Of a DNA stretch of 64,000 nt, positions 19,284 through 28,062 are shown piece after piece; position 1 is the first letter of the stretch, and every line of letters starts with the position of its first letter. This DNA is from UBA5078 sp051252515 (GTDB lineage: Bacteria > Pseudomonadota > Gammaproteobacteria > Pseudomonadales > Pseudohongiellaceae). A program made the position numbers and the translations under genes. Under the pieces are notes generated by a model that saw only the letters and a list, made by a program, of their open reading frames with translations, had not been told where the DNA came from and did no database searches. The stretch is taken from assembly GCA_051252515.1 (NCBI GenBank), contig JBPOFS010000004.1:62001-126000 (forward strand), written 5' to 3'.

Positions 19284-19362
19284 TATTGGGACTCCTATGA
19301 TTGAACACCGCCAAAGCGGACGCTTATAGGAAAAGACACTGTCAGAGCATTGTTGTTACAGC

Positions 19363-20523
19363 TTACGCACTGACTTGAGCGCGCAATGCCGCCAATGCAT
19401 TACTAATGCATGCGATGCAAACGTCGATATCTTGCTCAGTTGTAAAACGCCCCATGGAGATTCGCAACGAGCTTTGAGCGAGGTCATCGGCCAAACCAAT
19501 GCCACGCAGCACATAGGAGGGCTCCATAGTGGCTGAGGTACAAGCAGAGCCAGACGACACGGCGATCTCGCGCAATGACAACAACAAAGACTCACCATCT
19601 ACACCCGCAAACGAAAGATTCGCGATGCCTGGGGCTGTGTGCTCTGCATGCCCATTGAGTGATACCCCCTCAAGCAGACCAAGCCCATCGAGCAAACGAT
19701 GACGCAGGCGCAGTAATCGTTCTGATTCTTGAACCATTGCCGCGTTAGCAAGTTTAAACGCACACCCCATACCGACGATTTGATGCGTCGCCAAGGTACC
19801 CGAACGCATCCCCCGTTCGTGCCCACCGCCATGAATTTGCGCTTCAATAGTGACTCGAGGGCTACGGCAAACGTACAACGCACCCATCCCCTTCGGACCA
19901 TATACTTTGTGTGCGGAAAACGACATGAGATCCACTTGCAACGCGCTAAGATCTATCGCCACTTTGCCCGCACTTTGCGCCGCATCCACATGTAATAGGA
20001 TGTCTCGCGAACGAGTCAATGCCCCAATCGCCGCGATGTCGTTCACGCTGCCAAGCTCATTGTTGACATGCATCAACGACACTAGCGTCGTGTCCTCTCG
20101 CAATGCGGATTCAACAAGCGCTGGGCTAATGATCCCCGTCGCATCGGGACGTAAATAGGTCACTTCAAAGCCTTCGCTTTCTAAATAGGCAAAGGTATCG
20201 AGAACAGCCTTGTGTTCGATGCACGACGTGATGAGATGCTGGCCACGCCCCTGGCGGGCATGGGCCGCGCCCTTGATTGCAAGGTTATCCGATTCTGTCG
20301 CCCCGGAGGTCCAGACAATTTCACGCGGGTCACAATGCACGAGGTCTGCCACATCGCGACGCGCCTCTTCAACAGCCTCTTCAGCCTTCCAACCAATAAG
20401 ATGTGAGCGTGAAGCTGGGTTGCCAAAATTACCGTCGAGAGTTAAACAGGCTGACATTTGCTCAGCTACCAATGGATCCACGGGAGTGGTGGCAGCATAG
20501 TCTAAATAAATGGGGTTGTTCAT
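19363..20523 (-). CDS. iscS: Cysteine desulfurase IscS-like
   Basis: A 386-residue PLP enzyme that removes sulfur from cysteine for Fe-S clusters and tRNA thiolation. It has the N-terminus YLDYAATTPVDP, the PLP-binding Lys in FSAHKVYGPKG and the persulfide Cys in SSGSACTS. It is about 18 residues shorter than E. coli IscS (404). The ATG at 20523 follows a GGAG with 6 nt spacing, while the frame continues upstream without family similarity. It lies 55 nt after iscR, but no iscU follows. A NifS/IscS paralogue role cannot be excluded. Confidence 0.9.
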   Translation of the reverse strand: MNNPIYLDYAATTPVDPLVAEQMSACLTLDGNFGNPASRSHLIGWKAEEAVEEARRDVADLVHCDPREIVWTSGATESDNLAIKGAAHARQGRGQHLITSCIEHKAVLDTFAYLESEGFEVTYLRPDATGIISPALVESALREDTTLVSLMHVNNELGSVNDIAAIGALTRSRDILLHVDAAQSAGKVAIDLSALQVDLMSFSAHKVYGPKGMGALYVCRSPRVTIEAQIHGGGHERGMRSGTLATHQIVGMGCAFKLANAAMVQESERLLRLRHRLLDGLGLLEGVSLNGHAEHTAPGIANLSFAGVDGESLLLSLREIAVSSGSACTSATMEPSYVLRGIGLADDLAQSSLRISMGRFTTEQDIDVCIACISNALAALRAQVSA

Positions 20524-20578
20524 GATATCTCCATTGCTCCTAGAGCGAGAATGGCGTGTATCCACTCAGGCCGAGAGC

Positions 20579-21076
20579 TTACTGCAGGAAGGTGGCCGCT
20601 ATGCGAGCGCCGTCTAACTCGGGTTGTGTTAACAAATCGCGGCGCTGATCTTGCTGCATTGCAATGCGTTTAACATCGCTGCGATCAATCAAATCAGCGA
20701 GGCTTATGCCCGATAGAAAATCGTGTATCTGTTCGCTCAAGTCTTGCCACAAATGGTGAGTTAAGCATGTTTCGCCTTGCTGGCAGTTGCCCTGACCCTG
20801 ACACTTGGTTGCATCAACCGATTCATCCACGGCATCAATAATATGCGCTATGCGAATCGCACGAGCTTTTTTGCCTAGACGATAACCGCCACCAGGCCCG
20901 CGAATACTGCAAACTAGCCCGCCGCGACGGAGCTTTGCAAACAGCTGTTCTAGGTAAGAAAGAGAGATTCCTTGGCGCTCAGATATATCCGCAAGGTTTA
21001 CGGGCCCTTCATCGCCATGAATGGCAAGATCAAGTAGCGCAGTAACGGCGTATCTGCCTTTCGTGGTTAAGCGCAT
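20579..21076 (-). CDS. iscR: Fe-S cluster-sensing transcriptional regulator IscR
   Basis: A 165-residue Rrf2-family regulator. The winged helix occupies residues 1-80, starting MRLTTKGRYAVTALLDLA. The [2Fe-2S] ligands C92, C98, C104 and H107 are at exactly the E. coli IscR positions. The holo form represses its own promoter through a type 1 site, and such a site is present upstream. The C-terminal half has the usual LWQDLSEQIHDFLSGISLADL. Confidence 0.96.
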   Translation of the reverse strand: MRLTTKGRYAVTALLDLAIHGDEGPVNLADISERQGISLSYLEQLFAKLRRGGLVCSIRGPGGGYRLGKKARAIRIAHIIDAVDESVDATKCQGQGNCQQGETCLTHHLWQDLSEQIHDFLSGISLADLIDRSDVKRIAMQQDQRRDLLTQPELDGARIAATFLQ

Positions 21077-21119
21077 GTGACCAGTCTCATAGTGGGCGTT
21101 AAGTGCCTGAAAGTATGAA

Positions 21120-21144
21120 ATACCTAAGTGATTTAGTCAACTAT
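21120..21144 (-). promoter_or_regulatory. Type 1 IscR-binding site overlapping the iscR promoter
   Basis: Read on the minus strand, this 25-bp site fits the published type 1 IscR consensus at all but two positions: ATAGTTGACT in the left half, TTAGGTAT at the right end. It contains a TTGACT -35 followed 17 bp later by a CATACT -10 just outside the box, so bound IscR would cover the promoter. It lies 44 bp before the iscR ATG and supports autorepression. Confidence 0.8.
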
Positions 21145-21216
21145 TAGGGTGCATCTACAGTTTACTCCCCACGCACGAAGGTTTACTCTTTCCGCCCGAT
21201 ACGGAGCCCTCCCCCA

Positions 21217-22077
21217 ATGCTTGCCGACTTACATTCTCACACCTACTTCTCTGATGGCGAACTTTCGCCTGAAGCCCTTATAGCAAGGGCCGTTGCGAAC
21301 AACGTCGATTTTTTGGCAATCACCGATCACGACACCACCGCCGCTTTTGAGCACATCGACACCTCGACTCTCCCCAGCACCTTTCAGCTTATACACGGTG
21401 TAGAGATCTCATGCCTGTGGGAAAACAAAGAGATTCATATCGTCGGGATTGGGCTAGATCTGGCTAATGAGGGCCTGCAAACTCTACTCCAGCGCCAGCA
21501 GCAATTGCGCCGCGAACGCGCCGAGCAGATCGACAAGCGCTTACAACTCGCCGGCCACACCGGCCTGATGCGCTACTTGGAACAACTGCCTTGCCAAGCG
21601 ATTAGTCGTAATCATATTGCTCAATTTCTTATCGACGGCAGCATTGCGCGTAGTAAAGACCATGCGTTTAAATCGTATCTTGGTGATAAGGGCAAATACA
21701 CGGCGGCCGCACAATGGTGCGAGATCCCTGTGGCCGTGGCGACCATACAGGCGGCAGGCGGTATCGCTATCTTGGCGCATCCGAATCGTTACTCTCTCAA
21801 CAAAGTTAAATTGCGCCGACTCATTAGCGAGTTTGCCGAATGTGGCGGCCAAGGAGTTGAGGTGAGTTATTCGAATTTGGATCCAGACAAAATGGCACAC
21901 ATGGGCACACTCTGCATAGAGAACGACCTTTGGGCTTCGACAGGATCAGATTTCCATACCCCTAAGAATCAGTGGATGGATGTAGGAAGGTTCAGGCATT
22001 TACCTGCACATTGCGCGCAGAAGGCGATATGGCTGCACCCCGATTGGCCAGGGCGCAGTGATACCTCTAAACCTTAA
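21217..22077 (+). CDS. rnm: PHP-domain RNase AM / 3',5'-nucleotide phosphatase (YciV/TrpH-like)
   Basis: A 286-residue PHP phosphoesterase. Metal-binding motifs are DLHSHTYFSDG near the start, ITDHDT at about 40, GVEIS, an internal H-x-A-Q pattern in SRNHIAQF, ILAHPNRY and a C-terminal GSDFHTP. In E. coli this enzyme (RNase AM, YciV) trims 5' ends of rRNA precursors and degrades short 5'-phosphorylated oligonucleotides. It is divergent from iscR, and its stop overlaps the 3' end of the convergent zinc-finger gene by 4 nt. Confidence 0.88.
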   Translation: MLADLHSHTYFSDGELSPEALIARAVANNVDFLAITDHDTTAAFEHIDTSTLPSTFQLIHGVEISCLWENKEIHIVGIGLDLANEGLQTLLQRQQQLRRERAEQIDKRLQLAGHTGLMRYLEQLPCQAISRNHIAQFLIDGSIARSKDHAFKSYLGDKGKYTAAAQWCEIPVAVATIQAAGGIAILAHPNRYSLNKVKLRRLISEFAECGGQGVEVSYSNLDPDKMAHMGTLCIENDLWASTGSDFHTPKNQWMDVGRFRHLPAHCAQKAIWLHPDWPGRSDTSKP

Positions 22078-22466
22078 GACTTACGACGCTTAAGTGATGC
22101 CACTAGACCTTTAAACAGGTCCATCAATGTTTCGTGCTTATAGTCGGTGAATTCACCGGCATCCATAAACATTCCATGCTCTTCACATGCTTCATATTCA
22201 AGATGAGGCTGACGCTTGTCTGTCAGTTTATTCATGCTCTTACCACAACGAGGGCACTGAATATCGCGCACACGGTTGTAGGTTTTACCAATACGAGGAT
22301 CGCCACTGTCTAGAAAGTCAGACATCCAGGCTGTTTTCAGTTGCTCAGCTTCGCCATTATCGAACCACAATCCTTTACAGCTAGTGCACTGATCAATGGT
22401 GACTTTGCCATGAAGCACTTCTACGTCGCGCTCTATCATCTCGGCATTGCATTTAGGACAGTCCAT
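22074..22466 (-). CDS. zf-TFIIB domain protein
   Basis: A 130-residue protein with two related zinc-binding modules. The first has CPKC and CTSCKGLWFDNGE, the second CPRCGKSM and CEEHGMFMDAGEF. The GLWFD(N)GE phrase is diagnostic of the zf-TFIIB family (small nucleic-acid- or protein-binding zinc ribbons). The ATG at 22466 has an AGGAG 7 nt upstream and is preferred to the in-frame ATG five codons earlier. It converges on rnm. No function is known. Confidence 0.78.
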   Translation of the reverse strand: MDCPKCNAEMIERDVEVLHGKVTIDQCTSCKGLWFDNGEAEQLKTAWMSDFLDSGDPRIGKTYNRVRDIQCPRCGKSMNKLTDKRQPHLEYEACEEHGMFMDAGEFTDYKHETLMDLFKGLVASLKRRKS

Positions 22467-22530
22467 CTTTATCTCCTTCATCCACTACATTTCATTTTAT
22501 TTTTGGGACTATGCTTCATTTGAGGCAGTA

Positions 22531-22572
22531 CCAAGCTTGATTTCTATGGTCTTTATCGGCCACTAAGCTTGG
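22531..22572. repeat. 8-bp inverted repeat in the 22467-22734 intergenic region
   Basis: CCAAGCTT at 22531-22538 and AAGCTTGG at 22565-22572 are perfect inverted copies separated by 26 nt, between the divergent zinc-finger and YPNG-repeat genes. It could be an operator or a stem; nothing else is evident in this 268-bp gap. Confidence 0.35.
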
Positions 22573-22734
22573 CGGTGCTAATACTTTCGCATTTTATAAG
22601 ATAAACGCTAAGGATACCAACAGTGCGGCGCTATGAAGGGATTTTCTTTTTTTGCACGTTCAGTTCACGTTCACTTGCTTCGGTTCATTATCACAGTCAA
22701 GGACACTGTCATCCTAAAAGGAGCACATAAACCG

Positions 22735-23541
22735 ATGAAAGCCTTTGTCTTAATATTGATTACCGCATTGATCAGCCCAGCCGTGTTTGCACAGTCTAGC
22801 GGATCAGACAATTTTAGTACGGCCTGCGCCACTGTAGAGTTCATGGCGAAAATGGTCGCCGTCAATATTCTGGTGCCCGGGGCTCAGGATAATCTTGGGG
22901 AGTTGCAAGGCATGCAAAACTCTCTCAAAGAGCTTAATCGCCGCGTATGCCAATCGGTCTTATTAACAGAGGATACGCGATACGAATCCCACTATAGCAA
23001 CGGCGCTAGAATTTCACGGGATCTTTACAATGCCGCCTGGCATTTCCCTAACGGCCAGTTGTTTATGGCACAACCGGGCAAGGACGTCGGCATCTACTAC
23101 CCTAATGGACGGGTAATGAGTTACCACTGGACTCACGGGGGCGACGCAGTGTTTTGGGCGAACGGGCAAATAGCCACTTTCCGTCTGCGCTATGCAGATG
23201 AAACATGGTATTACCCAGGTGGACAAATCATCACCTATGAAGCAGGAATTCGCGGAGGGCGTTGGTTCTATCCGTTCGCACGCCTTGATGGACGCATAGG
23301 CCAAGAAGTGATCTCTAGCAATTGGGGATACGATGACGAAGACTTCAATTACTTGAACTTCGATAGTCGCGGCGCCCCCTATATTACCCGCGAGCGCATT
23401 CGTCGCAAGTTAGCCCTTACCGATAGCGATCTTTTGGATGTGGCTGGCGTCTTGTTGTTGATCACAAGGCTTTATCAAGCGGAGGATGACGCACGACAAT
23501 TTGTGCCCGCCGACTCCAACATCACTGGACCGGCTTGGTAA
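22735..23541 (+). CDS. Exported protein with aromatic-NG repeats (MORN-like), unknown function
   Basis: A 268-residue protein with a clear signal peptide (ends PAVFAQ). Its centre (about residues 75-190) has six or seven short repeats with an aromatic pair before P/A-N/G-G: HFPNGQ, YYPNGR, FWANGQ, YYPGGQ, then the decayed FYPFAR. These recall MORN-type beta-hairpin repeats. The C-terminal third is unrelated and acidic. An AGGAG lies 11 nt before the ATG at 22735; the upstream in-frame start would bury the signal peptide. No known family was recognised. Confidence 0.55.
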   Translation: MKAFVLILITALISPAVFAQSSGSDNFSTACATVEFMAKMVAVNILVPGAQDNLGELQGMQNSLKELNRRVCQSVLLTEDTRYESHYSNGARISRDLYNAAWHFPNGQLFMAQPGKDVGIYYPNGRVMSYHWTHGGDAVFWANGQIATFRLRYADETWYYPGGQIITYEAGIRGGRWFYPFARLDGRIGQEVISSNWGYDDEDFNYLNFDSRGAPYITRERIRRKLALTDSDLLDVAGVLLLITRLYQAEDDARQFVPADSNITGPAW

Positions 23542-23550
23542 CCGGCTTTG

Positions 23551-24609
23551 TTAAAAACTATAAGTCAGGGCGCTGCTTTGCAATTGCGAGGCACCGAAGT
23601 CTCCTTGCAAGCAGCCCTGCAATTGCCCTTTATCTAGCACATGAATTCGATCTTCACGGCGATTCTCATTGACATCGCCAAGCCCTTTAAGCACCAACGT
23701 CAGATGCTCGTTCGCCGGCAATGCTCGCAGTGCCGCGCTGTAATCGCAGACTAGTGTGAAAAGTTTCTGCTCGAACACTACCAGCTCTTGCTGCCACTGC
23801 TGATCCCGCTCTCTTTGCGCCTGCTCAGCCAACGCCGCTAATTGCGCCGCTTGTTCACTGGCCGCTGCTCGCAAAGGCTCTGCGGCCGACACGATATTCG
23901 TTAGCGTCTGCTCAAACACTTGCAAAAGAGTTTCATCGTCGCCGCTCGGCACAGGAGTCGCCGCCCTTGCCTCCTCACTCAACTGCCGCATCGCGGCGAC
24001 CTGAGCATTCACCTGCGTTCGCCACTCACTTACGCGTGCCATAATGGCATTGAGCCGCTCATCATCTATTTGCCCCAACTCATGCAAAGTTAATGCAGAG
24101 CTACTCGCTTTTGCTAAGGCTAGTTCGATCTCTTCTGAAAAATTAGTACTGCGCACTTTCTCTAAAAAATCACTATAGGCACCTTGTGCTGTGCTGCTGC
24201 GCAGAGACAACTCCATCGATTCGCGCATGGCCTCAAAGTTCGGAGGAGAAACACGCGGAGAATTCACCAGATTGGAAATTTGCCCTGACAACTGCTGCAA
24301 CTTACTTTCAAAACTTTGCCAACTATAAGCCGAACGGCTGTTAGCCAACGGACTAGTGATCTCTAGCACCACGCCTTGACGCCCATAGTAATCACCGCTC
24401 ACCGAGCCATTGAAGGGGTTAAAAATACCGGCCCGCGTATTGATCTCTAAGCCTTCGCTGAGCACGCCCGAGAATATACCAATACTGCGTCGCATCTCGT
24501 TAAGGTCAGGCTCTTGTGCCTGCACGGCAGTAGCGCCAATCGCGCTAACCAACACCACATACCAGCTTACGGGCTTCGCAATTGCCATCAAAGTTCTGAC
24601 TGGACTCAT
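23551..24609 (-). CDS. Exported protein of unknown function in a sigma/anti-sigma operon
   Basis: A 352-residue protein with a signal peptide (ends TAVQAQE). The N-terminal domain has FNPFNGSVSGDYYGRQGVVLEI and is followed by a long Ala/Glu/Gln-rich helical, coiled-coil-like middle (about 90-290) and a short C-terminal beta segment. I do not recognise the family. It starts within the last 4 nt of the anti-sigma gene and is the third gene of the operon, so it is probably an envelope protein linked to the signalling of the sigma factor. Confidence 0.55.
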   Translation of the reverse strand: MSPVRTLMAIAKPVSWYVVLVSAIGATAVQAQEPDLNEMRRSIGIFSGVLSEGLEINTRAGIFNPFNGSVSGDYYGRQGVVLEITSPLANSRSAYSWQSFESKLQQLSGQISNLVNSPRVSPPNFEAMRESMELSLRSSTAQGAYSDFLEKVRSTNFSEEIELALAKASSSALTLHELGQIDDERLNAIMARVSEWRTQVNAQVAAMRQLSEEARAATPVPSGDDETLLQVFEQTLTNIVSAAEPLRAAASEQAAQLAALAEQAQRERDQQWQQELVVFEQKLFTLVCDYSAALRALPANEHLTLVLKGLGDVNENRREDRIHVLDKGQLQGCLQGDFGASQLQSSALTYSF

Positions 24610-25298
24610 GGCAGTTGCCCTCCCTGGTATTGCACATAATTGGCGAGCTGCTGCACTGAGCGAACAGTTTGAAAATCACTGTCGATGAGCCTCTGGTAGC
24701 TCGCCTCCATTAACTGCAAATCTTCTTGCCGTTGCGCTTCAAAATAGGCCATGACCTGCTCTATGCTACGAGTGGTACTGTCGCCAAATTGTTCGATAAC
24801 GGTTTCCAATAGCTGGGCGTTACTATTGACCTGACGTTCCTGAATGCTTGCACTCAGGGCCTGCAATGTGTCGCTCTGCACTTGTCGCTGCGCCTGCTCA
24901 AACTGTGCCAATTGTAAGGCGATAGACTCTGCATCAACCCCATTATTCGCGCCAAAGCTCACATTAAAACCATTGTCACTGACATCAAATTGCACGTTAA
25001 ACAATACCGCCAATGCCAACATAAACGCACTTGCCAGAGGTGCCCACTGCCCCCAAAACGAAAAGCGCGGCTTATCTTGCTTAGGCTTGGCATGTAATTG
25101 CGACGGGACGCGTTGCCACTGCGGCACGGCCTCGTCCTGCCATTGACGCAAGTGCGCCCCCACGGCTTTGGCGTCAGCCACGGCTGCGGTACAAACAGCA
25201 CAAGTATGCAGGTGCGCATCAACCGCTTCGCGCGCTTGGACGCCTATGCTTTCATCGAAGTACGCTGATACCGTATTGTCGGTTTCATGACAGGTCAT
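24606..25298 (-). CDS. Anti-sigma factor with N-terminal zinc finger (zf-HC2)
   Basis: A 230-residue membrane protein. The N-terminus carries an anti-sigma zinc finger (MTCHETDNTVSAYFD, then HLHTCAVC, the H-x3-C-x2-C pattern). A single transmembrane helix lies at about 88-105 (LASAFMLALAVLFNV), and the periplasmic part is a Gln-rich coiled coil. It overlaps the sigma gene by 14 nt and the downstream gene by 4 nt. It should hold the sigma factor inactive until an envelope signal arrives. Confidence 0.8.
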   Translation of the reverse strand: MTCHETDNTVSAYFDESIGVQAREAVDAHLHTCAVCTAAVADAKAVGAHLRQWQDEAVPQWQRVPSQLHAKPKQDKPRFSFWGQWAPLASAFMLALAVLFNVQFDVSDNGFNVSFGANNGVDAESIALQLAQFEQAQRQVQSDTLQALSASIQERQVNSNAQLLETVIEQFGDSTTRSIEQVMAYFEAQRQEDLQLMEASYQRLIDSDFQTVRSVQQLANYVQYQGGQLP

Positions 25299-25875
25299 GC
25301 GTGTGCTCCATTTGCTTCTTTAACAGTTTAAGGGCGGTGTAAAACCGCGTCTTCGCCGTATTGGCGGAAATATCCTGCATCTCGGCGATCTCGTCGAAGG
25401 TGCTGGATTGAAATACTTTTAACTCCACGACTAAACGTTGCTCCCAGTTTAGGCAATCTAATAACGCCATAATCTGCGCATTGTTTTGCGCGCCTCCTAG
25501 TAAGGCTTGCGGGTCTTCTTCTGGTTTCTCAGCCGCAAAGTGATCTAACACTTCCTCTTCGCTCTGTTCGGTGCCGCCTAGAGACGAAATCGACATGAAC
25601 GAAGGCTTACGACGACTCATATCGACGGCTTTGTTGTGCGCGATACGAAACAGCCAGGTACTAAACTTAGAGTCGCCACGAAAGCGATGCAGATTTCGAT
25701 AGACGCCTATGAACACCTCTTGCATGAGATCAAGCGCATCACTTGGATTACCCGTCAAACGCAGGCTGAAGTTATACACCTGCCCTTCATAGCGCTTTAC
25801 GAGCCGCTCCCAAGCACGGGCGGATCCGTCGAGGGCCGCTGTAATCAGCGCCTCGTCTTGATCTTTAAAGCTCAT
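25285..25875 (-). CDS. ECF-type RNA polymerase sigma factor
   Basis: A 196-residue sigma-70 family member with only regions 2 and 4. Region 2 includes SLRLTGNPSDALDLMQEVFIGVYRN and FSTWLFRIAHNKAVD; region 4 includes LNWEQRLVVELKVFQ and ANTAKTRFYTALKLLKK. The ATG at 25875 follows a GAGG at 10 nt and matches the family start; a GTG seven codons upstream is also open. It forms an operon with its zinc-finger anti-sigma and an exported protein. Which promoters it recognises is not evident. Confidence 0.85.
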   Translation of the reverse strand: MSFKDQDEALITAALDGSARAWERLVKRYEGQVYNFSLRLTGNPSDALDLMQEVFIGVYRNLHRFRGDSKFSTWLFRIAHNKAVDMSRRKPSFMSISSLGGTEQSEEEVLDHFAAEKPEEDPQALLGGAQNNAQIMALLDCLNWEQRLVVELKVFQSSTFDEIAEMQDISANTAKTRFYTALKLLKKQMEHTHDLS

Positions 25876-26012
25876 GCAGCTTAACCTCGGGAGCACGGAG
25901 ACCGTGTGGAAAGTGAAATATCACCCAAGGATAAAGTGTTTAAGCAAATAGTCGCAAGCTTAAGGAAATTAGTTTGAGGGATTTGCACATTTGGTGCTTA
26001 TTTCGATGAGGA

Positions 26013-26075
26013 GGGGTCGCAGCCCCACACCTCTTTGCTTGTGCTATTGAATTCAAGACAAACAAAGGGGTGTGG
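26013..26075. repeat. Compound inverted repeat between the sigma factor and leuA
   Basis: In the 299-bp gap before leuA's 3' end, 26025-26037 and 26063-26075 are inverted 13-mers (CCACACCTCTTTG against CAAAGGGGTGTGG, one G-U), with a smaller CTTG/CAAG pair in the loop. A second stem GGGG/CCCC (26013-26026) abuts and overlaps it. No T-run follows on either strand. It may end leuA transcription or be an RNA-processing structure. Confidence 0.4.
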
Positions 26076-26174
26076 AAAAGCGCTACCGCTTAGATCTAGC
26101 GTTTACTTTTAATGTCATCTCTTGTGAAGATTAATGCCACAGACTGCCTCTTGAACGTGTCTGCGGCGTAAAAG

Positions 26175-27851
26175 TTACACTACGCGGCGCTCCCGGCTTT
26201 CACTTAGCAGCTGACTGGCAGCCCGTAAAAGCGCGTTTAGGGAGGAGGAAACGATGTCGCGACTGATCGCCACACCGGTATATCGGGTTTTATCATCTTT
26301 CAATTGGATATAAGTAACGGCTTCAGCGTCAGCCCCTTGGCCAAGCGCGTGCTCACCGTATTCCATAATCTCGAAATCGACGCCTGTTTGCGCTTTCAAT
26401 GCTTCAACGAAAGCATCCAACACGCCATCGCCCTCGCCTTCCACTTTCAAATATTCATCAAAGCAGTTGATGCCAGCGGTAAACGATTCACGACCGCCTT
26501 CTTTGTCGCGGCGCATGCTAAAGCTATCCAAGCGAACAGGATTCGCTGTTTCTAAGTAAAACTCTTTAAACAATGCCCAGATCGCATCAGGAGAGATCTC
26601 TTGCCCTGAATCCTCAGCCCGCTTTTGCACAACGCGAGAGAATTCGATCTGCAACCAACGCGGTAGCTGGAAGCCAAACTTGCTTTCCAATACATAGGCC
26701 ACGCCGCCCTTACCTGATTGGCTGTTCACACGGATCACGTCTTGATAAGTACGCCCTAAATCGCGAGGGTCGATAGGAAGATACGCAATCTCCCAAGGCT
26801 CGCCTTCGGTGTACATGTCCAAGCACTTCTTGATCGCATCCTGATGACTACCGGAGAAGGCCGTGAACACCAAGTCGCCCGAGTAAGGCTGTCTTGGATG
26901 TACATCGATCGCCGTGCAGCTTTTGACCACGCTAACGATTTTGTCCATATCCCGTAGATCTAATTCAGGGTCAATACCTTGGCTGTACATGTTCATCGCC
27001 ATTACCACGATGTCCATGTTGCCCGTGCGCTCACCATTGCCTAGCAAAGTACCTTCAACACGCTGCGCACCGGCCATTACCGCTAATTCTGCGGCAGCCA
27101 CTGCACAACCACGGTCGTTGTGGGTGTGTAGGCTCACGACAACGCTGTCGCGGTTATTAATATTGCGGCAGAACCACTCGATCTGGTCTGCATAAACATT
27201 TGGTGTTGCCATCTCGACAGTCGAGGGCAAGTTAAAAATAATGGGGTTCTCTGGCGTAGGTTCCCAGACAGCCGAGACCGCGTTGCAGACTTCAACCGCG
27301 TAATCACACTCAGTCCCGGTGAAACTCTCGGGTGAGTATTGGAAAGTCCACTGCGTCTCTGGCGCTAGTTCTGCGCAACGCTTCACTTCTTTCGCGCCAT
27401 TCACAGCGATGTTCAAGATGCCCGCTTTATCCAATTTGAAGACTTTCTCACGCTGCACAACCGATGTTGAGTTGTAGACGTGCAAAATGGCTTTCTTGGC
27501 ACCTTTTAGAGAAGCATACGTGCGTTCGATCAACTCAGGACGCGCCTGAGTCAACACTTGAATCGTCACGTCATCAGGGATGCGATCTTCTTCAATCAAG
27601 CTTCGCACGAAATCGAAGTCGGGCTGCGATGCAGCTGGAAACCCGACTTCGATTTCTTTGAAACCTACTTCCACCAATAAATCGAACATCACTTTTTTCT
27701 GCATGACGGACATCGGCTCGATCAGAGCCTGGTTACCATCTCGCAAATCAACGCTACACCAGCGGGGTGCCTGACTGATGACGTTGTCCGGCCATGTACG
27801 ATTTTTGATCGCGATAGGCTGGAAAGCTTTGTATTTAGTGTGGTCGTACAT
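26175..27851 (-). CDS. leuA: 2-isopropylmalate synthase
   Basis: A 558-residue LeuA of the longer type 2 form. It condenses acetyl-CoA with 2-oxoisovalerate, the first committed step to leucine. The catalytic start WCSVDLRDGNQAL, the metal motif HTHNDRG and VEGTLLGNGERTGN are present. The C-terminal LeuA dimer/allosteric domain (about 425-550) implies leucine feedback. There is no leuBCD beside it. An Lrp/AsnC regulator is encoded divergently. Confidence 0.96.
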   Translation of the reverse strand: MYDHTKYKAFQPIAIKNRTWPDNVISQAPRWCSVDLRDGNQALIEPMSVMQKKVMFDLLVEVGFKEIEVGFPAASQPDFDFVRSLIEEDRIPDDVTIQVLTQARPELIERTYASLKGAKKAILHVYNSTSVVQREKVFKLDKAGILNIAVNGAKEVKRCAELAPETQWTFQYSPESFTGTECDYAVEVCNAVSAVWEPTPENPIIFNLPSTVEMATPNVYADQIEWFCRNINNRDSVVVSLHTHNDRGCAVAAAELAVMAGAQRVEGTLLGNGERTGNMDIVVMAMNMYSQGIDPELDLRDMDKIVSVVKSCTAIDVHPRQPYSGDLVFTAFSGSHQDAIKKCLDMYTEGEPWEIAYLPIDPRDLGRTYQDVIRVNSQSGKGGVAYVLESKFGFQLPRWLQIEFSRVVQKRAEDSGQEISPDAIWALFKEFYLETANPVRLDSFSMRRDKEGGRESFTAGINCFDEYLKVEGEGDGVLDAFVEALKAQTGVDFEIMEYGEHALGQGADAEAVTYIQLKDDKTRYTGVAISRDIVSSSLNALLRAASQLLSESRERRVV

Positions 27852-28062
27852 CTTAAATTCTCCTTTTGGCCGACTTCGTGAAGTCCTTGTCTAGGCCGTG
27901 TTTCGATGTTGTGTAGATTAAACAAATGCCATTAGTTTTTCTCACCTTATTTACTAGTAATAAGGGCTATCTGTAGACATTAACTCTAATTAAATGTTAA
28001 ATATTAGACAAAACAACCATTACGTAGAATTTTATCAGATTAAGCCTTCAAAAGGAGCTCTA

